Of a stretch of DNA of 64,000 bases, positions 47,992 to 57,952 are shown piece by piece (the first letter of the stretch is position 1; every line of letters begins with the position of its first letter). Source of the stretch: Rhodococcus sp. ARC_M6 (lineage in GTDB: Bacteria > Actinomycetota > Actinomycetes > Mycobacteriales > Mycobacteriaceae); the NCBI RefSeq assembly GCF_022810305.1, contig NZ_JALGQH010000015.1, positions 62,001-126,000 on the forward strand. The letters run 5' to 3'. The translations under genes and the position numbers were made by a program. The notes under the pieces are model-generated. The model saw nothing but the letters and a program-made list of their open reading frames with translations. It was not told where the DNA came from and made no database searches.

Positions 47992-49734
47992 ATGGGCAAA
48001 CAACGGGCGACGGATTACGACGTACTGATCGTCGGGTCCGGGTTCGGCGGAAGCGTCAGCGCGCTTCGTCTCGTGGAAAAAGGCTACAAAGTCGGTGTCA
48101 TCGAAGCTGGTCGACGGTTCGCCGATGCCGATTTCGCGAAGAACAGCTGGGATCTGAAGAAGTTCCTCTGGGCGCCCAAACTGGGATGCTTCGGTATTCA
48201 GCGAGTTCACCTGCTGCGCGACTGCCTGATTCTGGCGGGTGCCGGCGTCGGCGGCGGTTCGTTGAACTACGCGAACACGCTGTACCAGCCGCCGGAACCG
48301 TTTTTTCAGGACAAGCAGTGGGCGCACATCACCGATTGGCGCGATGAGCTCACGCCGTTCTACGAGCAGGCGCAGAAGATGCTCGGCGTCGTCCGGAACC
48401 CGCACATGACGCCGGCTGACGAGATCATGAAATCGGTCGCAGACGACATGGGCGTCGGCGACACGTTCATTCAGACTCCCGTCGGAGTCTATTTCGGAGA
48501 ACCAGGCAAGAAGGCTGCCGATCCGTACTTCGGTGGTGTCGGACCGGAACGCACCGGCTGCATCGAATGCGGTGAGTGCATGACCGGCTGCCGTCACGGT
48601 GCCAAGAACACTCTCCTCAAGAACTACCTCGGCCTCGCCGAGACTGCTGGTGCCGACATCATCCCGATGACCACGGTGTCCGGACTCCGTGAGTCGCGCG
48701 ACGGTACATGGGACGTGTTCACCGAGCGGACGGGCGCTTTCAAGCGCAAGAACCGTCGTACTTACACCGCCGCCAACGTGATTCTGGCCGCCGGTACGTG
48801 GGGAACACAGCACCTGTTGTTCGACATGAAGGACACGGGCGCGCTGCCCAAGCTGTCCGACAAGCTCGGTGAGCTGACGCGTACGAACTCCGAGTCCATC
48901 GTCGGCGCCGGCAAGTACAAGGTAGACCCCGCGCTCGACCTCACTCGCGGTGTGGCGATCACGTCGTCGTTCCATCCCAGCAAGGACACGCATATCGAGC
49001 CGGTTCGCTACGGCAAGGGTTCCAATGCGATGGGCCTGCTGCAGACGTTGATGACCGACGGCGGCGGAACCAAGCCGCGGTGGGTGACGTTCTTGGGCAC
49101 TGTCGCGAGGAATCCGTTCCAGATGCTGCGCATGCTCACCGTCAAGGACTGGAGCGAGCGGACCATCATCGCGCTGGTCATGCAGAATCTCGACAACTCC
49201 ATCACGACATACACGAAGAAGGGGCTCTTCGGGCGTCGTAAGGTCACCAGCAAGCAGGGCCACGGCGAGCCGAATCCCACGTGGATTCCCGAGGGCAACG
49301 ACGCCACTCGCCGCGTGGCGGAAAAGATCGACGGCGTTGCCGGTGGCACGTGGGGAGAGATCTTCAACGTTCCGCTCACCGCGCACTTCCTCGGTGGCTG
49401 CGCTATCGCGTCCGATCCGGAACACGGTGTGATCGATCCGTATCAGCGCGTCTACGGATACCCGACGCTCAGCGTCGTCGACGGTGCTGCGGTGTCTGCC
49501 AATCTCGGTGTGAACCCGTCGTTGACCATTGCGGCGCAGGCTGAGCGCGCGGCGTCGTTGTGGCCGAACAAGGGGGAGCAGGACCTCCGTCCGGCCCAGG
49601 GTGGTGACTACGAGCGGTTGTCGCCGATTGCACCCAACTCGCCCGTCGTTCCCGCGTCGGCTCCGGCGGCTCTGGTTCTTCCGATCGTGAAGATCACGGG
49701 TGGAAAGAAGCCGGTATCGCCTGAAGTGGCGTGA
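47992..49734 (+). CDS. choD: GMC-type FAD oxidoreductase, ChoD-like
   Basis: Flavoprotein of 580 residues homologous to Rv3409c, annotated as cholesterol oxidase. The Rossmann motif DVLIVGSGFGGSVSALRL opens the protein. A Cys cluster, GCIECGECMTGCRHGAKN, near residue 190 resembles a 4Fe-4S or structural site seen in ChoD-like proteins, and AHFLGGCAIASDPEHGVID lies near the C-terminus with the GMC-type His-Asn region (NLGVNPSLTIAAQAER). ATG 47992 has GGAGG 8 bp upstream. Whether it acts on sterols is uncertain; sequence alone does not settle it. Confidence 0.85.
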   Translation: MGKQRATDYDVLIVGSGFGGSVSALRLVEKGYKVGVIEAGRRFADADFAKNSWDLKKFLWAPKLGCFGIQRVHLLRDCLILAGAGVGGGSLNYANTLYQPPEPFFQDKQWAHITDWRDELTPFYEQAQKMLGVVRNPHMTPADEIMKSVADDMGVGDTFIQTPVGVYFGEPGKKAADPYFGGVGPERTGCIECGECMTGCRHGAKNTLLKNYLGLAETAGADIIPMTTVSGLRESRDGTWDVFTERTGAFKRKNRRTYTAANVILAAGTWGTQHLLFDMKDTGALPKLSDKLGELTRTNSESIVGAGKYKVDPALDLTRGVAITSSFHPSKDTHIEPVRYGKGSNAMGLLQTLMTDGGGTKPRWVTFLGTVARNPFQMLRMLTVKDWSERTIIALVMQNLDNSITTYTKKGLFGRRKVTSKQGHGEPNPTWIPEGNDATRRVAEKIDGVAGGTWGEIFNVPLTAHFLGGCAIASDPEHGVIDPYQRVYGYPTLSVVDGAAVSANLGVNPSLTIAAQAERAASLWPNKGEQDLRPAQGGDYERLSPIAPNSPVVPASAPAALVLPIVKITGGKKPVSPEVA

Positions 49735-49743
49735 TCTTCGTCG

Positions 49744-49779
49744 CCCCCGGACCCTCGTATGCTGCGTAGAGTCCGGGGG
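49744..49779 (+). terminator. Terminator after the ChoD-like gene
   Basis: CCCCCGGAC (49744-49752) and GTCCGGGGG (49771-49779), perfect 9-bp arms around an 18-nt loop, 39 bp before guaA. Confidence 0.7.
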
Positions 49780-49817
49780 AGCGCAGGTTCACTAGCTGGG
49801 CATATTAGACTGCATGT

Positions 49818-51389
49818 GTGGCGGATATCGAGCAGCAGAGACCAGTTCTTGTCGTCGACTTCGGTGCGCAGTACGCGCAGTTGATCGCACGGCGGGTTCG
49901 TGAGGCCAAGGTCTACTCGGAGGTGATTCCACATACAATGACCGTCGATGAAATCGTGGCCAAGAACCCCTTGGCTGTTGTGCTCTCCGGCGGCCCTTCC
50001 AGCGTGTATGCCGACGGCGCCCCGAAGCTTGATCCGGCGCTCTTCGATCACGACATCCCGGTGTTCGGAATCTGCTACGGGTTCCAGGCCATGGCCGGTG
50101 CCCTCGGTGGCACCGTCGCCGAGACTGGAACCCGTGAGTACGGCCGCACCGACATCTCGGTGTCCGGTGGACTACTGCACGACGGACTTCCCGCGACGCA
50201 GCCTGTGTGGATGAGCCACGGTGACGCTGTCACCGAAGCGCCGGCAGGTTTCGAGGTCACCGCAACCAGTGACGGCGCTCCCGTCGCTGCTTTCGAGGAC
50301 CGCGCTCGCAAGTTGGCCGGCGTCCAGTACCACCCCGAGGTTCTGCATTCCCCGCACGGCCAGCAGGTTCTGAGCCGCTTCCTGCACGAGATCGCCGGTA
50401 TCCCGGCAGCGTGGACGGCGTCCAACATCGCCGAGTCGCTCATCGAGCAGGTTCGCGAGCAGGTCGGCGACGGCCATGCCATCTGTGGTCTGTCCGGTGG
50501 CGTCGACTCCGCTGTTGCTGCTGCGTTGGTTCAGCGTGCGATCGGCGACCGGTTGACGTGTGTGTTCGTCGATCACGGTTTGATGCGTGCCGGTGAGCGT
50601 ACGCAGGTCGAGAACGACTTCGTTGCTGCTACGGGTGCTCGTCTCATCACGGTTGATGCAGCCGACACCTTCATCGGTGAACTGGCCGGCGTCACCGACC
50701 CCGAGACCAAGCGCAAGATCATCGGCCGCGAGTTCATTCGCAGCTTCGAAGGCGCAGTCAGTGATGTTCTGGGCGAGAACGCTTCTCAGGGTGCGACTGT
50801 CGACTTCCTCGTTCAGGGCACGCTGTACCCGGACGTCGTGGAATCCGGTGGCGGCACCGGAACCGCAAACATCAAGAGCCACCACAACGTTGGCGGACTG
50901 CCGGAAGATCTGCAGTTCAAGTTGGTCGAACCGCTGCGCTTGCTGTTCAAGGACGAGGTCCGCGCAGTCGGCCGCGAACTTGGCTTGCCGGAAGAGATCG
51001 TCGGACGCCAGCCGTTCCCCGGACCGGGTCTCGGTATCCGCATCATCGGTGAGGTCACCCAGGAGCGTCTCGAAATTCTCCGTCACGCAGATTCCATTGC
51101 GCGCGAAGAACTTACGTCCGCCGGTCTCGACGGTGTGATCTGGCAGTGCCCCGTTGTCCTCCTCGCCGACGTGCGCAGCGTGGGTGTCCAGGGCGACGGC
51201 CGCACCTACGGTCACCCGATCGTGCTGCGCCCCGTCTCGAGTGAAGACGCGATGACCGCAGACTGGACACGTTTGCCCTACGAAACCCTCGAGCGTATTT
51301 CCACGCGCATCACCAACGAGGTTCCGGACGTCAACCGCGTTGTTCTCGACGTGACGAGCAAGCCGCCGGGAACCATCGAGTGGGAGTGA
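49818..51389 (+). CDS. guaA: GMP synthase (glutamine-hydrolysing)
   Basis: Converts XMP to GMP with glutamine and ATP, 523 residues. Class I glutaminase: [20 protein letters not shown], the nucleophile in [12 protein letters not shown], and the His-Glu pair in [14 protein letters not shown] pyrophosphatase: [18 protein letters not shown] and the dimerisation domain [18 protein letters not shown], ending [13 protein letters not shown] 49818 is the start, matching the family; an ATG at 49814 is out of frame. It corresponds to Rv3396c. A palindromic element follows. Confidence 0.97.
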   Translation: MADIEQQRPVLVVDFGAQYAQLIARRVREAKVYSEVIPHTMTVDEIVAKNPLAVVLSGGPSSVYADGAPKLDPALFDHDIPVFGICYGFQAMAGALGGTVAETGTREYGRTDISVSGGLLHDGLPATQPVWMSHGDAVTEAPAGFEVTATSDGAPVAAFEDRARKLAGVQYHPEVLHSPHGQQVLSRFLHEIAGIPAAWTASNIAESLIEQVREQVGDGHAICGLSGGVDSAVAAALVQRAIGDRLTCVFVDHGLMRAGERTQVENDFVAATGARLITVDAADTFIGELAGVTDPETKRKIIGREFIRSFEGAVSDVLGENASQGATVDFLVQGTLYPDVVESGGGTGTANIKSHHNVGGLPEDLQFKLVEPLRLLFKDEVRAVGRELGLPEEIVGRQPFPGPGLGIRIIGEVTQERLEILRHADSIAREELTSAGLDGVIWQCPVVLLADVRSVGVQGDGRTYGHPIVLRPVSSEDAMTADWTRLPYETLERISTRITNEVPDVNRVVLDVTSKPPGTIEWE

Positions 51390-51405
51390 TCCCCAACTGA
51401 ACGAA

Positions 51406-51459
51406 AACTGCTGTGCGCCTTTATTAACCTTCCGCGGTTAACAAAGGCGCACAGCAGTT
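51406..51459. repeat. Palindromic element, copy 2
   Basis: Inverted repeat with 24-bp arms (51406-51429 and 51436-51459), one mismatch, 6-nt loop TTCCGC, between guaA and the convergent small membrane gene. The core CTGCTGTGCGCCTTT-(A/G)TTAACC is shared with 40040-40089. It can fold as a bidirectional terminator. Confidence 0.9.
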
Positions 51460-51461
51460 CT

Positions 51462-51689
51462 TTATTTCTTGCGATTCGGCAGGATTACCAGCAGTAGCCC
51501 CGCGACGACGGCGGCGCCGACGAAGATCCACCGGAATTGAACGTCGGCCGCCGGTGCGAGAGAGAACGGCCCGATCAGAGCCCACACGCTGACCAGCATC
51601 GCCAGAACTCCGGCGATCAGCAGAAGTACGGATGGGCGCTTGGTCTTTCGGATTTCTTCAGAGTTCGTGGTGTCGTCGTAGTCGCTCAT
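51462..51689 (-). CDS. Small two-TM membrane protein
   Basis: Protein of 75 residues. A charged N-terminus (DDTTNSEEIRKTKRPS) precedes two TM helices, VLLLIAGVLAMLVSVWALIG and WIFVGAAVVAGLLLVILP, and a basic end. Function unknown; it is last in a unit with the PspC-domain gene, whose stop overlaps its ATG. It may take part in the same envelope stress response. Confidence 0.82.
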   Translation of the reverse strand: MSDYDDTTNSEEIRKTKRPSVLLLIAGVLAMLVSVWALIGPFSLAPAADVQFRWIFVGAAVVAGLLLVILPNRKK

Positions 51690-53029
51690 GATTGTGCTAC
51701 CTCCAGGCTGCCGAATGTTGCCTTGGCGTTGACAGTGACGACCGGAGAATCAGCGTTCGCCTGCGTTCCCGAGTGAACCCCGCCGTCGAGGCAACGGGAT
51801 CCGTCACCCATCACAACTGTGCAGTCGTTCTGCACCTTGACGGTCTCCGGCAGCAGAACCTTGAATTCGCCGAAGGCTGCCGAGACGTCGACGGTTTTGT
51901 CCTCGGTGAACGTGACGCCGCGCATGTCCAGTGTGAAGCTACCGAATCCGCCGGAGTAGGACGGTTGGATCTCGGAAATGCTTGTCGGTGTCCACAGTTG
52001 TTCGCCGTAGACATCGAACTCGACCGGGTAGATCAGCGATGTGACAATCACACCGCCGGCCAGTGGCGCCGTCACGATCAGCAGTCCATACCCCTTGCGG
52101 AAGAATGCGCCCAGAATCAAACCGGCGGCGACGACGGCGAGTCCGACGGCACCGACGCGGCCCGGCGTGAACCAGTCGTTGCCGGTTGCCGCCCCGGCCG
52201 CGCCGGTGACGGATGTGGCGATGATCGCGAGTCCGAGGACGGTCAGTGTCCAGCGGGAGCGTCGGCGCTTCGGTGGAAGGGGCAGCAGGGGAGTGTTCTT
52301 GACTGCCGGATCGGGAAGATCCCAGGCGAACGGTGCAACTCCCAGGGGATCCCAGGACGGCGGCGTGACGGTTCGCTCCTGCTCGTCGACGGAACCGCTC
52401 GGGCTCTTGGAAAGATCGACAGCCGGCTCGGGGGCGATGTAGCTGTCCGGGAGTTTGGTGTACGGCGTGTAGACCGGCGGTTGGTCCGGGGTGAATTGTC
52501 CCGGGGCAAAGTATCCGGGAGTGAACGGGCCGGGCGTGAATCCTGTTCCGGGATAGACCGTTCCGGTGCCAACGTACTGAGGGGTGCTCGGGGGCAACGC
52601 CGGTGGAACGGGCTGTCGTTGATAGAGAAGCCACAATCCGCCGAGCATCAGCATCAACCCGATCAGTCCAGCGCCGCCCTTTCCGGCCCCGATGGGCCCG
52701 ATCGTGGTTGCGGCGATGGCAAGTGCCACCAACAGGACGATCGTCTTGGTGCTGGCTTCGCTCCGTCGCCGACGATGGAACATCGACTCGGCCGAGGAAG
52801 GCCCGGTATCGGCGCGGGCGAGAACCAGCCATCCCGCGAGATACAGGAGGATGCCCGAACCCCCGAAGATGGTCGAGACGACAAAGGCGACGCGCACGAG
52901 GATCGGGTCGACGCCGTAGCGGTATCCGATTCCGGCGCACACGCCGGCAACGTGGCCCTGGGCGGGTAGACGCACGGGGCGGGTCCGCCACAGATCTTGG
53001 ATCTGTTCCTGGAAAGTCGGAGTACTCAT
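51686..53029 (-). CDS. PspC domain-containing membrane protein
   Basis: Protein of 447 residues. The PspC domain (GHVAGVCAGIGYRYGVDPIL and VRVAFVVSTIFGGSGILLYL) is at residues 25-80. More TM helices lie at about residues 110-145 (IVLLVALAIAATTIGPIG; GGAGLIGLMLMLGGLWLLY) and 275-325, separated by a Pro/Thr-rich segment, and a C-terminal beta-rich domain (FTLDMRGVTFTEDKTVDVS) of the type found in liaF-like proteins. ATG 53029 is chosen. It is divergent from the kinase gene that also carries a PspC domain, so both are likely under the same operators. Confidence 0.88.
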   Translation of the reverse strand: MSTPTFQEQIQDLWRTRPVRLPAQGHVAGVCAGIGYRYGVDPILVRVAFVVSTIFGGSGILLYLAGWLVLARADTGPSSAESMFHRRRRSEASTKTIVLLVALAIAATTIGPIGAGKGGAGLIGLMLMLGGLWLLYQRQPVPPALPPSTPQYVGTGTVYPGTGFTPGPFTPGYFAPGQFTPDQPPVYTPYTKLPDSYIAPEPAVDLSKSPSGSVDEQERTVTPPSWDPLGVAPFAWDLPDPAVKNTPLLPLPPKRRRSRWTLTVLGLAIIATSVTGAAGAATGNDWFTPGRVGAVGLAVVAAGLILGAFFRKGYGLLIVTAPLAGGVIVTSLIYPVEFDVYGEQLWTPTSISEIQPSYSGGFGSFTLDMRGVTFTEDKTVDVSAAFGEFKVLLPETVKVQNDCTVVMGDGSRCLDGGVHSGTQANADSPVVTVNAKATFGSLEVAQS

Positions 53030-53064
53030 GAATCCATCGTCGTGGGTCGGGTGGTGGTGGCGCA

Positions 53065-53123
53065 TCAGGGCTGGACCCTGATCTTTGCCGTAGTCGAGCT
53101 ACGACCTCAGGGGTGGACCCTGA
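53065..53123. promoter_or_regulatory. Twin 17-bp palindromic operators in the PspC divergon
   Basis: TCAGGGCTGGACCCTGA at 53065-53081 and TCAGGGGTGGACCCTGA at 53107-53123 share the pattern TCAGGG-N5-CCCTGA. Their centres (53073 and 53115) are 42 bp apart, four turns of DNA, so they lie on the same face. Between them CGTAG-N5-CTACG (53089-53103) has the same 5-bp spacer. The adjacent LuxR-type regulator is the probable ligand, by position. Confidence 0.72.
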
Positions 53124-53158
53124 TGTGTGCGCCGGAGGTTCGTGCCAGTATCGACTAT

Positions 53159-54445
53159 GTGCAATCTGTGTCTGATCCCGCGCTCGTGAGTGCGCCGCTG
53201 CCGCTGCCGCTGCGAAAGCTGGAGCGGCGCTCCGGTGGCCGCATCGTCGGCGGTGTGGCCGGCGGTATCGCGGATCATCTCGGCGTCGACGTCCTGAAGG
53301 TTCGTGTTGCGTTCGCGATTCTGGCAGCGATGGCCGGGGCCGGAATCGTGGTGTACGGGATTCTCTGGACGTTCGTTTCGGTGGGTACCGATACCGAGAA
53401 GGCGAGTGCTGCCGAGCGTCAGCGTGCTTACGGTTTGATCGCTCTCGGCCTAGGCGGCGCGGCGGCACTGTCCTGGCTGTTCAGCGGGACTGCCGGATCG
53501 GTGCTGGCGCCCTTCTTCGTCGTCGCTATCGGTGCGGCCCTGGTGTGGCGGGAGTTCGATTCCGAAGGTCCACGTACCGTCATCGGACTGCCGCAACGCC
53601 CCACTGTCCTGACGTGGACGCGGGTGGTCGGCGGTGCGACGCTGATCGTTCTGGGCCTGGCGGTAGTGGTGTTGGCTCAGGTCGACATCGATGCCTTGCG
53701 GTCGTCCTTCTTGGCGGTGATCGTGACGTTGATCGGTGCCGGACTGTTGACGGTTCCGTTGTGGCTGCGGATGTGGCGAGCTCTGGGCGCCGAGCGTGCT
53801 GCGCGAATCCGCAACGACGAGCGTGAGGAGATCGCGTCGCACCTGCATGATTCGGTGTTGCAGACCTTGGCGCTGATTCAGAAGCAGTCCGAGAATCCTG
53901 CGGAAGTCGCGCGGCTCGCCCGCGGGCAGGAACGTGAGCTTCGGAAATGGCTGTTCAGTGGCGGCGAGATCGACCACACCAGCCTGACCGAGGGACTCAA
54001 GATCATCGCGGGTGAAGTGGAGGATCAGCACGGAGTGACGGTTCGGCCGGTCACTGTCGGAGATGTTCAACTCGGCGGTGAGAACGGCCTGCCGAAGGAA
54101 GCATTTACCGCCCTTCTCGGTGCGACCCGCGAGGCTCTGGTCAACTCTGCCAAGCATTCCGGAGAGAAGGAGATCAACTTGTTCGCCGAAGTCGAGGGCG
54201 ATCAGGTCAGTATTTTTGTACGCGACCGCGGGGTGGGTTTCGACGTCGATGCGGTGCCCGAGGATCGTCAGGGATTGGCCAAGTCGATCCGGGGCCGCAT
54301 CGAGCGTCGTGGAGGCCGTGTCGTGGTTCGGTCGAGTCCGGGCAAGGGGACCGAGATTCGGGTTCACATGCCGCTGGACGGCAAGGCTGACCTACAGTGG
54401 GACGAGTCCGTAGACCATGCCCCGAACCCTGAGGAACAGTTCTAG
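53159..54445 (+). CDS. PspC-domain sensor histidine kinase
   Basis: Membrane sensor kinase of 428 residues. N-terminal PspC domain (GGRIVGGVAGGIADHLGVDV, VRVAFAILAAMAGAGIVVYG) replaces the usual sensor; five or so TM helices follow (to residue ~220). Phosphoacceptor His in SHLHDSVLQTLALIQKQ (HisKA_3 type), ATPase N-box TREALVNSAKHSGEKE, D-box DRGVGFDVD, G-box SSPGKGTEIRV. The start is GTG 53159, with GTG 53168 and others possible; a frame open from 52997 crosses the operators. It is read with the LuxR regulator, one base overlap. Confidence 0.9.
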   Translation: MQSVSDPALVSAPLPLPLRKLERRSGGRIVGGVAGGIADHLGVDVLKVRVAFAILAAMAGAGIVVYGILWTFVSVGTDTEKASAAERQRAYGLIALGLGGAAALSWLFSGTAGSVLAPFFVVAIGAALVWREFDSEGPRTVIGLPQRPTVLTWTRVVGGATLIVLGLAVVVLAQVDIDALRSSFLAVIVTLIGAGLLTVPLWLRMWRALGAERAARIRNDEREEIASHLHDSVLQTLALIQKQSENPAEVARLARGQERELRKWLFSGGEIDHTSLTEGLKIIAGEVEDQHGVTVRPVTVGDVQLGGENGLPKEAFTALLGATREALVNSAKHSGEKEINLFAEVEGDQVSIFVRDRGVGFDVDAVPEDRQGLAKSIRGRIERRGGRVVVRSSPGKGTEIRVHMPLDGKADLQWDESVDHAPNPEEQF

Positions 54446-55104
54446 TGACCTTGCCGCCAGTGCCCCCGTATCGCGTTTTTCTCGTCGACGATCACGGGGT
54501 GTTTCGCTCCGGGGTTCGCGCCGAATTGTCTCGCGAGAACGACATGGAGATAGTCGGTGAAGCCGGTGGTGTGGCCGAGGCGATCGCCGGCATCAACAAG
54601 ACCAAACCGCACGTCGTATTGCTCGACGTGCACATGCCCGACGGCGGTGGAGTGGCCGTGCTTCGCGGGATCGATTCGGGCCCGGTGTGCTTGGCGCTCA
54701 GCGTGTCCGACGCGGCCGAGGATGTCATCGCAGTGATTCGCGGCGGCGCACGGGGCTATGTGACCAAAACGATTTCGGGGTCGGAATTGGCCGACGGTGT
54801 GCGTCGGGTCGCCGGCGGCGACGCCGTCTTCGGACCTCGGTTGGCGGGGTTCGTGCTCGATTCCTTCACGGGCAAGTCTGCAGCTCCGGAACCGCAGCTC
54901 GATCCGGAACTCGACTCGCTGACGCCGCGTGAACTCGAAGTCCTGCGGTTGCTCGCCCGGGGTTACACCTACCGCGAAATCGCGGAGGAACTGGTGATCT
55001 CCGTGAAGACGGTCGAGACCCATGCGTCGAATGTTCTGCGAAAGACTCAGCAGTCCAATCGCAATGCGCTGACGCGCTGGGCTCATCGCCGTCAGATCGA
55101 CTGA
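54445..55104 (+). CDS. LuxR-type response regulator
   Basis: NarL/FixJ-type regulator of 219 residues. Receiver domain: FLVDDHGVFRSGVRAELS, phosphoacceptor Asp in VVLLDVHMPDGGGV and Lys in YVTKTISGSELADGV. DNA-binding domain: LTPRELEVLRLLARGYTYRE and VISVKTVETHASNVLRKTQ. GTG 54445 shares a base with the kinase stop. It is likely to bind the palindromes at 53065-53123 and control the divergent PspC genes. Confidence 0.95.
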   Translation: MTLPPVPPYRVFLVDDHGVFRSGVRAELSRENDMEIVGEAGGVAEAIAGINKTKPHVVLLDVHMPDGGGVAVLRGIDSGPVCLALSVSDAAEDVIAVIRGGARGYVTKTISGSELADGVRRVAGGDAVFGPRLAGFVLDSFTGKSAAPEPQLDPELDSLTPRELEVLRLLARGYTYREIAEELVISVKTVETHASNVLRKTQQSNRNALTRWAHRRQID

Positions 55105-55143
55105 GGTCTTTCACGATGCTCGGCTAAGGCGCACGATGGACCA

Positions 55144-56590
55144 ATGACGGAACCATTGGCGCTGGCGTCGAGACGAGGACGCTGGGTTGTTGCCGCCACG
55201 GTTCTCGGTTCGAGTATGGCTGTCCTCGACGGCACGGTGGTCAACATCGCGTTGCCTCATATCGGCTCCGACCTAGGGTCCGGTGTGGCGGGCCTGCAGT
55301 GGACGCTCAGCGGGTACACCTTGGCGTTGGCGTCGTTGATCCTGCTCGGCGGCGCGCTGGGGGATCGGTGGGGCCGACGCCGGGTATTCGTATGGGGCAC
55401 CGTGTGGTTCGCGGTGGCGTCGTTGCTGTGTGGAATTGCTCCTGACATCACGTTTCTGGTGGTGGCCAGAATTCTCCAAGGTGTCGGGGCGGCGCTGCTG
55501 ACGCCTGGGAGTTTGGCCATCATCTCGGCGTCGTTGCGTGAGGAGGACCGGGGTGCGGCTATCGGATTGTGGTCGGGTCTCGGGGGAGTTGCAGGTGCCA
55601 TCGGCCCGCTCTTCGGCGGTTGGCTTGTGGAGGTTGCCGGGTGGCGTTCGGTGTTCTTCCTGAACCTTCCACTTGCTGCCCTTGTGGTGTGGGCATCCGT
55701 GCGTCATGTTCCGGAGAGTCGTGACCCGAACCCGCCCGAGCGCCTCGATGTACTCGGATCTGCCTGGGCTGTGGTCGGTCTCGGCGCGATGACGTACGGG
55801 CTGATCGAGATGAACGTGCTTGCCGGTGTAGTGGGCGGGCTTGCCCTGGGTCTTTTTGTTGTCGTGGAACGACGTTCGCCGAGTGCACTGGTGCCGCCGT
55901 CGCTTTTCCGTTCGAGAATGTTCGTGGCAGCAAACCTGGTGACGCTGGCCGTGTACGCCGCGCTGGGTGGAGTGTTTTTCCTGTTGGTGCTGCAACTGCA
56001 ACTTGTGGCCGGCTATTCGCCGGTAGCGGCCGGTGTAGCAACGATTCCGATTACGTTGGCGTTGTTGCTGTTCTCGTCGCGGGCAGGAAGATACGCGCAG
56101 ACTCACGGACCGCGCTTGCCGATGACCGTCGGACCGTTGTTGGCGGCAGCGGGATTGGTACTGATGACGCGCATCGGTATTGATGCGTCGTACCTGACCG
56201 ACGTGCTGCCCGGGGTGCTTGTCTTCGGTCTGGGTTTGTCCGTGATGGTGGCACCGTTGACTGCGGCGGTGCTGGGTTCGGTTCCGGGTGGAGCAGTCGG
56301 GAATTGCTTCCGGTGTGAACAATGCCGTTGCCCGAACCAGCCAATTGCTGGCGGTCGCTGCGTTGCCGGGAATTGCGGGGATCAACACCGAAGCCCTGGT
56401 GGACCCGGCACTGTTCTCGGACGGATTCACGGTAGCGATGTACATCTGCGTTGGACTCTTGCTGCTCGGCGCGGGTATTGCCGCCGTGTTGATCCGCACT
56501 CCGGAGGTGGAGCCGGCGGATTCGGTTGCCTGCAAACCGCACTGTGATCTGACAGGGCCTGCAGTGCAACCGAATCCGGCCGCGGACTAA
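55144..56590 (+). pseudogene. MFS drug transporter (DHA2 type) with frameshift
   Basis: Fourteen-TM major facilitator transporter of the EmrB/QacA type: VVAATVLGSSMAVLDGTVVN, the family loop GDRWGRRRVFVWG, then GPLFGGWLVEVAGWRSVFF. The frame is intact to about codon 386 (56299-56301), then continues into unlike sequence (NCFRCEQCRCPNQ) to 56547. In the other frame the expected text follows directly (IASGVNNAVARTSQLLAVAA to 56590), so one extra base lies at about 56301-56303. Restored, the protein is 481 residues. It is either a real mutation or a sequencing error. It is convergent with the next transporter gene, overlapping 4 bp. Confidence 0.85.
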
Positions 56591-57789
56591 GTGCTGATAT
56601 CGCGATCGCGCTTGGGTACCAATGGGATTGCCGCAGCGGGGAACGCTGCGACTATCGCAAAAGCGATGGGATAGCCGACCAGTCCGATCAACGCGCCCAC
56701 TACCGGACCGACCGCCGATGCGGCAATGAACTGCCCGGTGTTCTGGGCGCCCAAGGCTTTTCCCTGCCACTGGGGTCCCGCAGCTTCGGCGACAGATGTG
56801 AAGGCCAAGCCGTTGTCGGCAACACTGACGGTAGTGGCCAGCAGGAGTATCAGCGCCGGAATGCCCCAGGGGGTGGCGTCGGCCGCTGCCATAGCCAACA
56901 TGACCACGGCGGCCGATATCGAAACCAGTCGCAGCGGGCCGACCCTGCTCCCGGCGCGGTCGCTCCAGACGCCCACGGCGATGCGTCCCAAAGCGCCCAC
57001 GAACTGCGAAACCCCGATCAGAATGCCGGCTGGAGCGGCGTCCCAGTGCTGCTCACTGATCAGCCAAACCAGGCCGAACGTCGACAATGTGAACTGCGGG
57101 AACACCAGCAGTGCCGAAACGATGTGGATGCGCCACAGGAACCAGCTGGAGCGGTAGGGGTTGAGGGAGGCGCCGGGTGCCGCCGTGACGGCCGGACGTG
57201 GGGGATTGACCAGCGCAACTGCACAGATCAGAGCGAGCAGGCCGTTGAGAGCCACTGACAGTGCGACCGCCGAACCGATTCCGGTGTGGGCAGCCAGCGT
57301 CGGGATGGTGACCGATGCGATGGTCACACCCAACGGTTGGGACATCTGCCGGATGCCCATGGCCAGTCCGCGTCGATCCTTCGGGAACCAACCGACAACA
57401 ACGCGTCCACTGGCGGCGTTGGTGCTGGCCGCCGCCATCCCGCCGAGCAGGAATGCAATACCCAGGAGTGCATAGTTATCGGTGGTGGTGGCAGCCAGGG
57501 CGGCGAGCGCGGTCAAGGCCAATCCGATGGAGATGACCCACTTCTCACCGAATCTGTCGGCCAGGGCTCCCCAGGCAACCAGTGTCAGCACCATACCGAA
57601 AGTGGTTGCAGCAGCAAGTGTTCCGGCCTGAGCCAGTGAGAGACCGTGCTCGGAGTGAAGCAGTGGAATCAGGAAGGCGGGAGTGCTGACGAAGACGGTA
57701 CCTGCCGCCTGGGCTGCAACACCGATGCCGAGCATCGACCATGCCCGGGGTGAGACTGCTGATTTTTCCAGCTGCGACGGTGCGGTCAT
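56587..57789 (-). CDS. MFS transporter
   Basis: Twelve-TM major facilitator of 400 residues (MLGIGVAAQAAGTVFVSTPA, GALADRFGEKWVISIGLALT in the first half with the usual basic loop between TM2 and TM3, and VGVWSDRAGSRVGPLRLVSI in the second). No frameshift is seen. Substrate unknown. The start is ATG 57789 (TAPSQLEKSAVSPRAWS). Confidence 0.88.
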   Translation of the reverse strand: MTAPSQLEKSAVSPRAWSMLGIGVAAQAAGTVFVSTPAFLIPLLHSEHGLSLAQAGTLAAATTFGMVLTLVAWGALADRFGEKWVISIGLALTALAALAATTTDNYALLGIAFLLGGMAAASTNAASGRVVVGWFPKDRRGLAMGIRQMSQPLGVTIASVTIPTLAAHTGIGSAVALSVALNGLLALICAVALVNPPRPAVTAAPGASLNPYRSSWFLWRIHIVSALLVFPQFTLSTFGLVWLISEQHWDAAPAGILIGVSQFVGALGRIAVGVWSDRAGSRVGPLRLVSISAAVVMLAMAAADATPWGIPALILLLATTVSVADNGLAFTSVAEAAGPQWQGKALGAQNTGQFIAASAVGPVVGALIGLVGYPIAFAIVAAFPAAAIPLVPKRDRDIST

Positions 57790-57952
57790 GTCTGCCTCCC
57801 AGTTTCGCCTTGATTCGACGGGTTCGAGACTACTCTCACCGTTTCATATGCTGATACATGTTTCTCGGATGCTGGGATGCATGTGTGCTGGGGATAGTGG
57901 TCTGTGGTTTGCGGGCGGCGTCCGGAGCCTCCGGTGGCCCCACTTCGATGGG

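Noticed and set aside
47974-49425. 483-codon minus-strand frame inside the ChoD-like gene
   Set aside because: Antisense shadow; the plus-strand flavoprotein has clear motifs and this frame has none.
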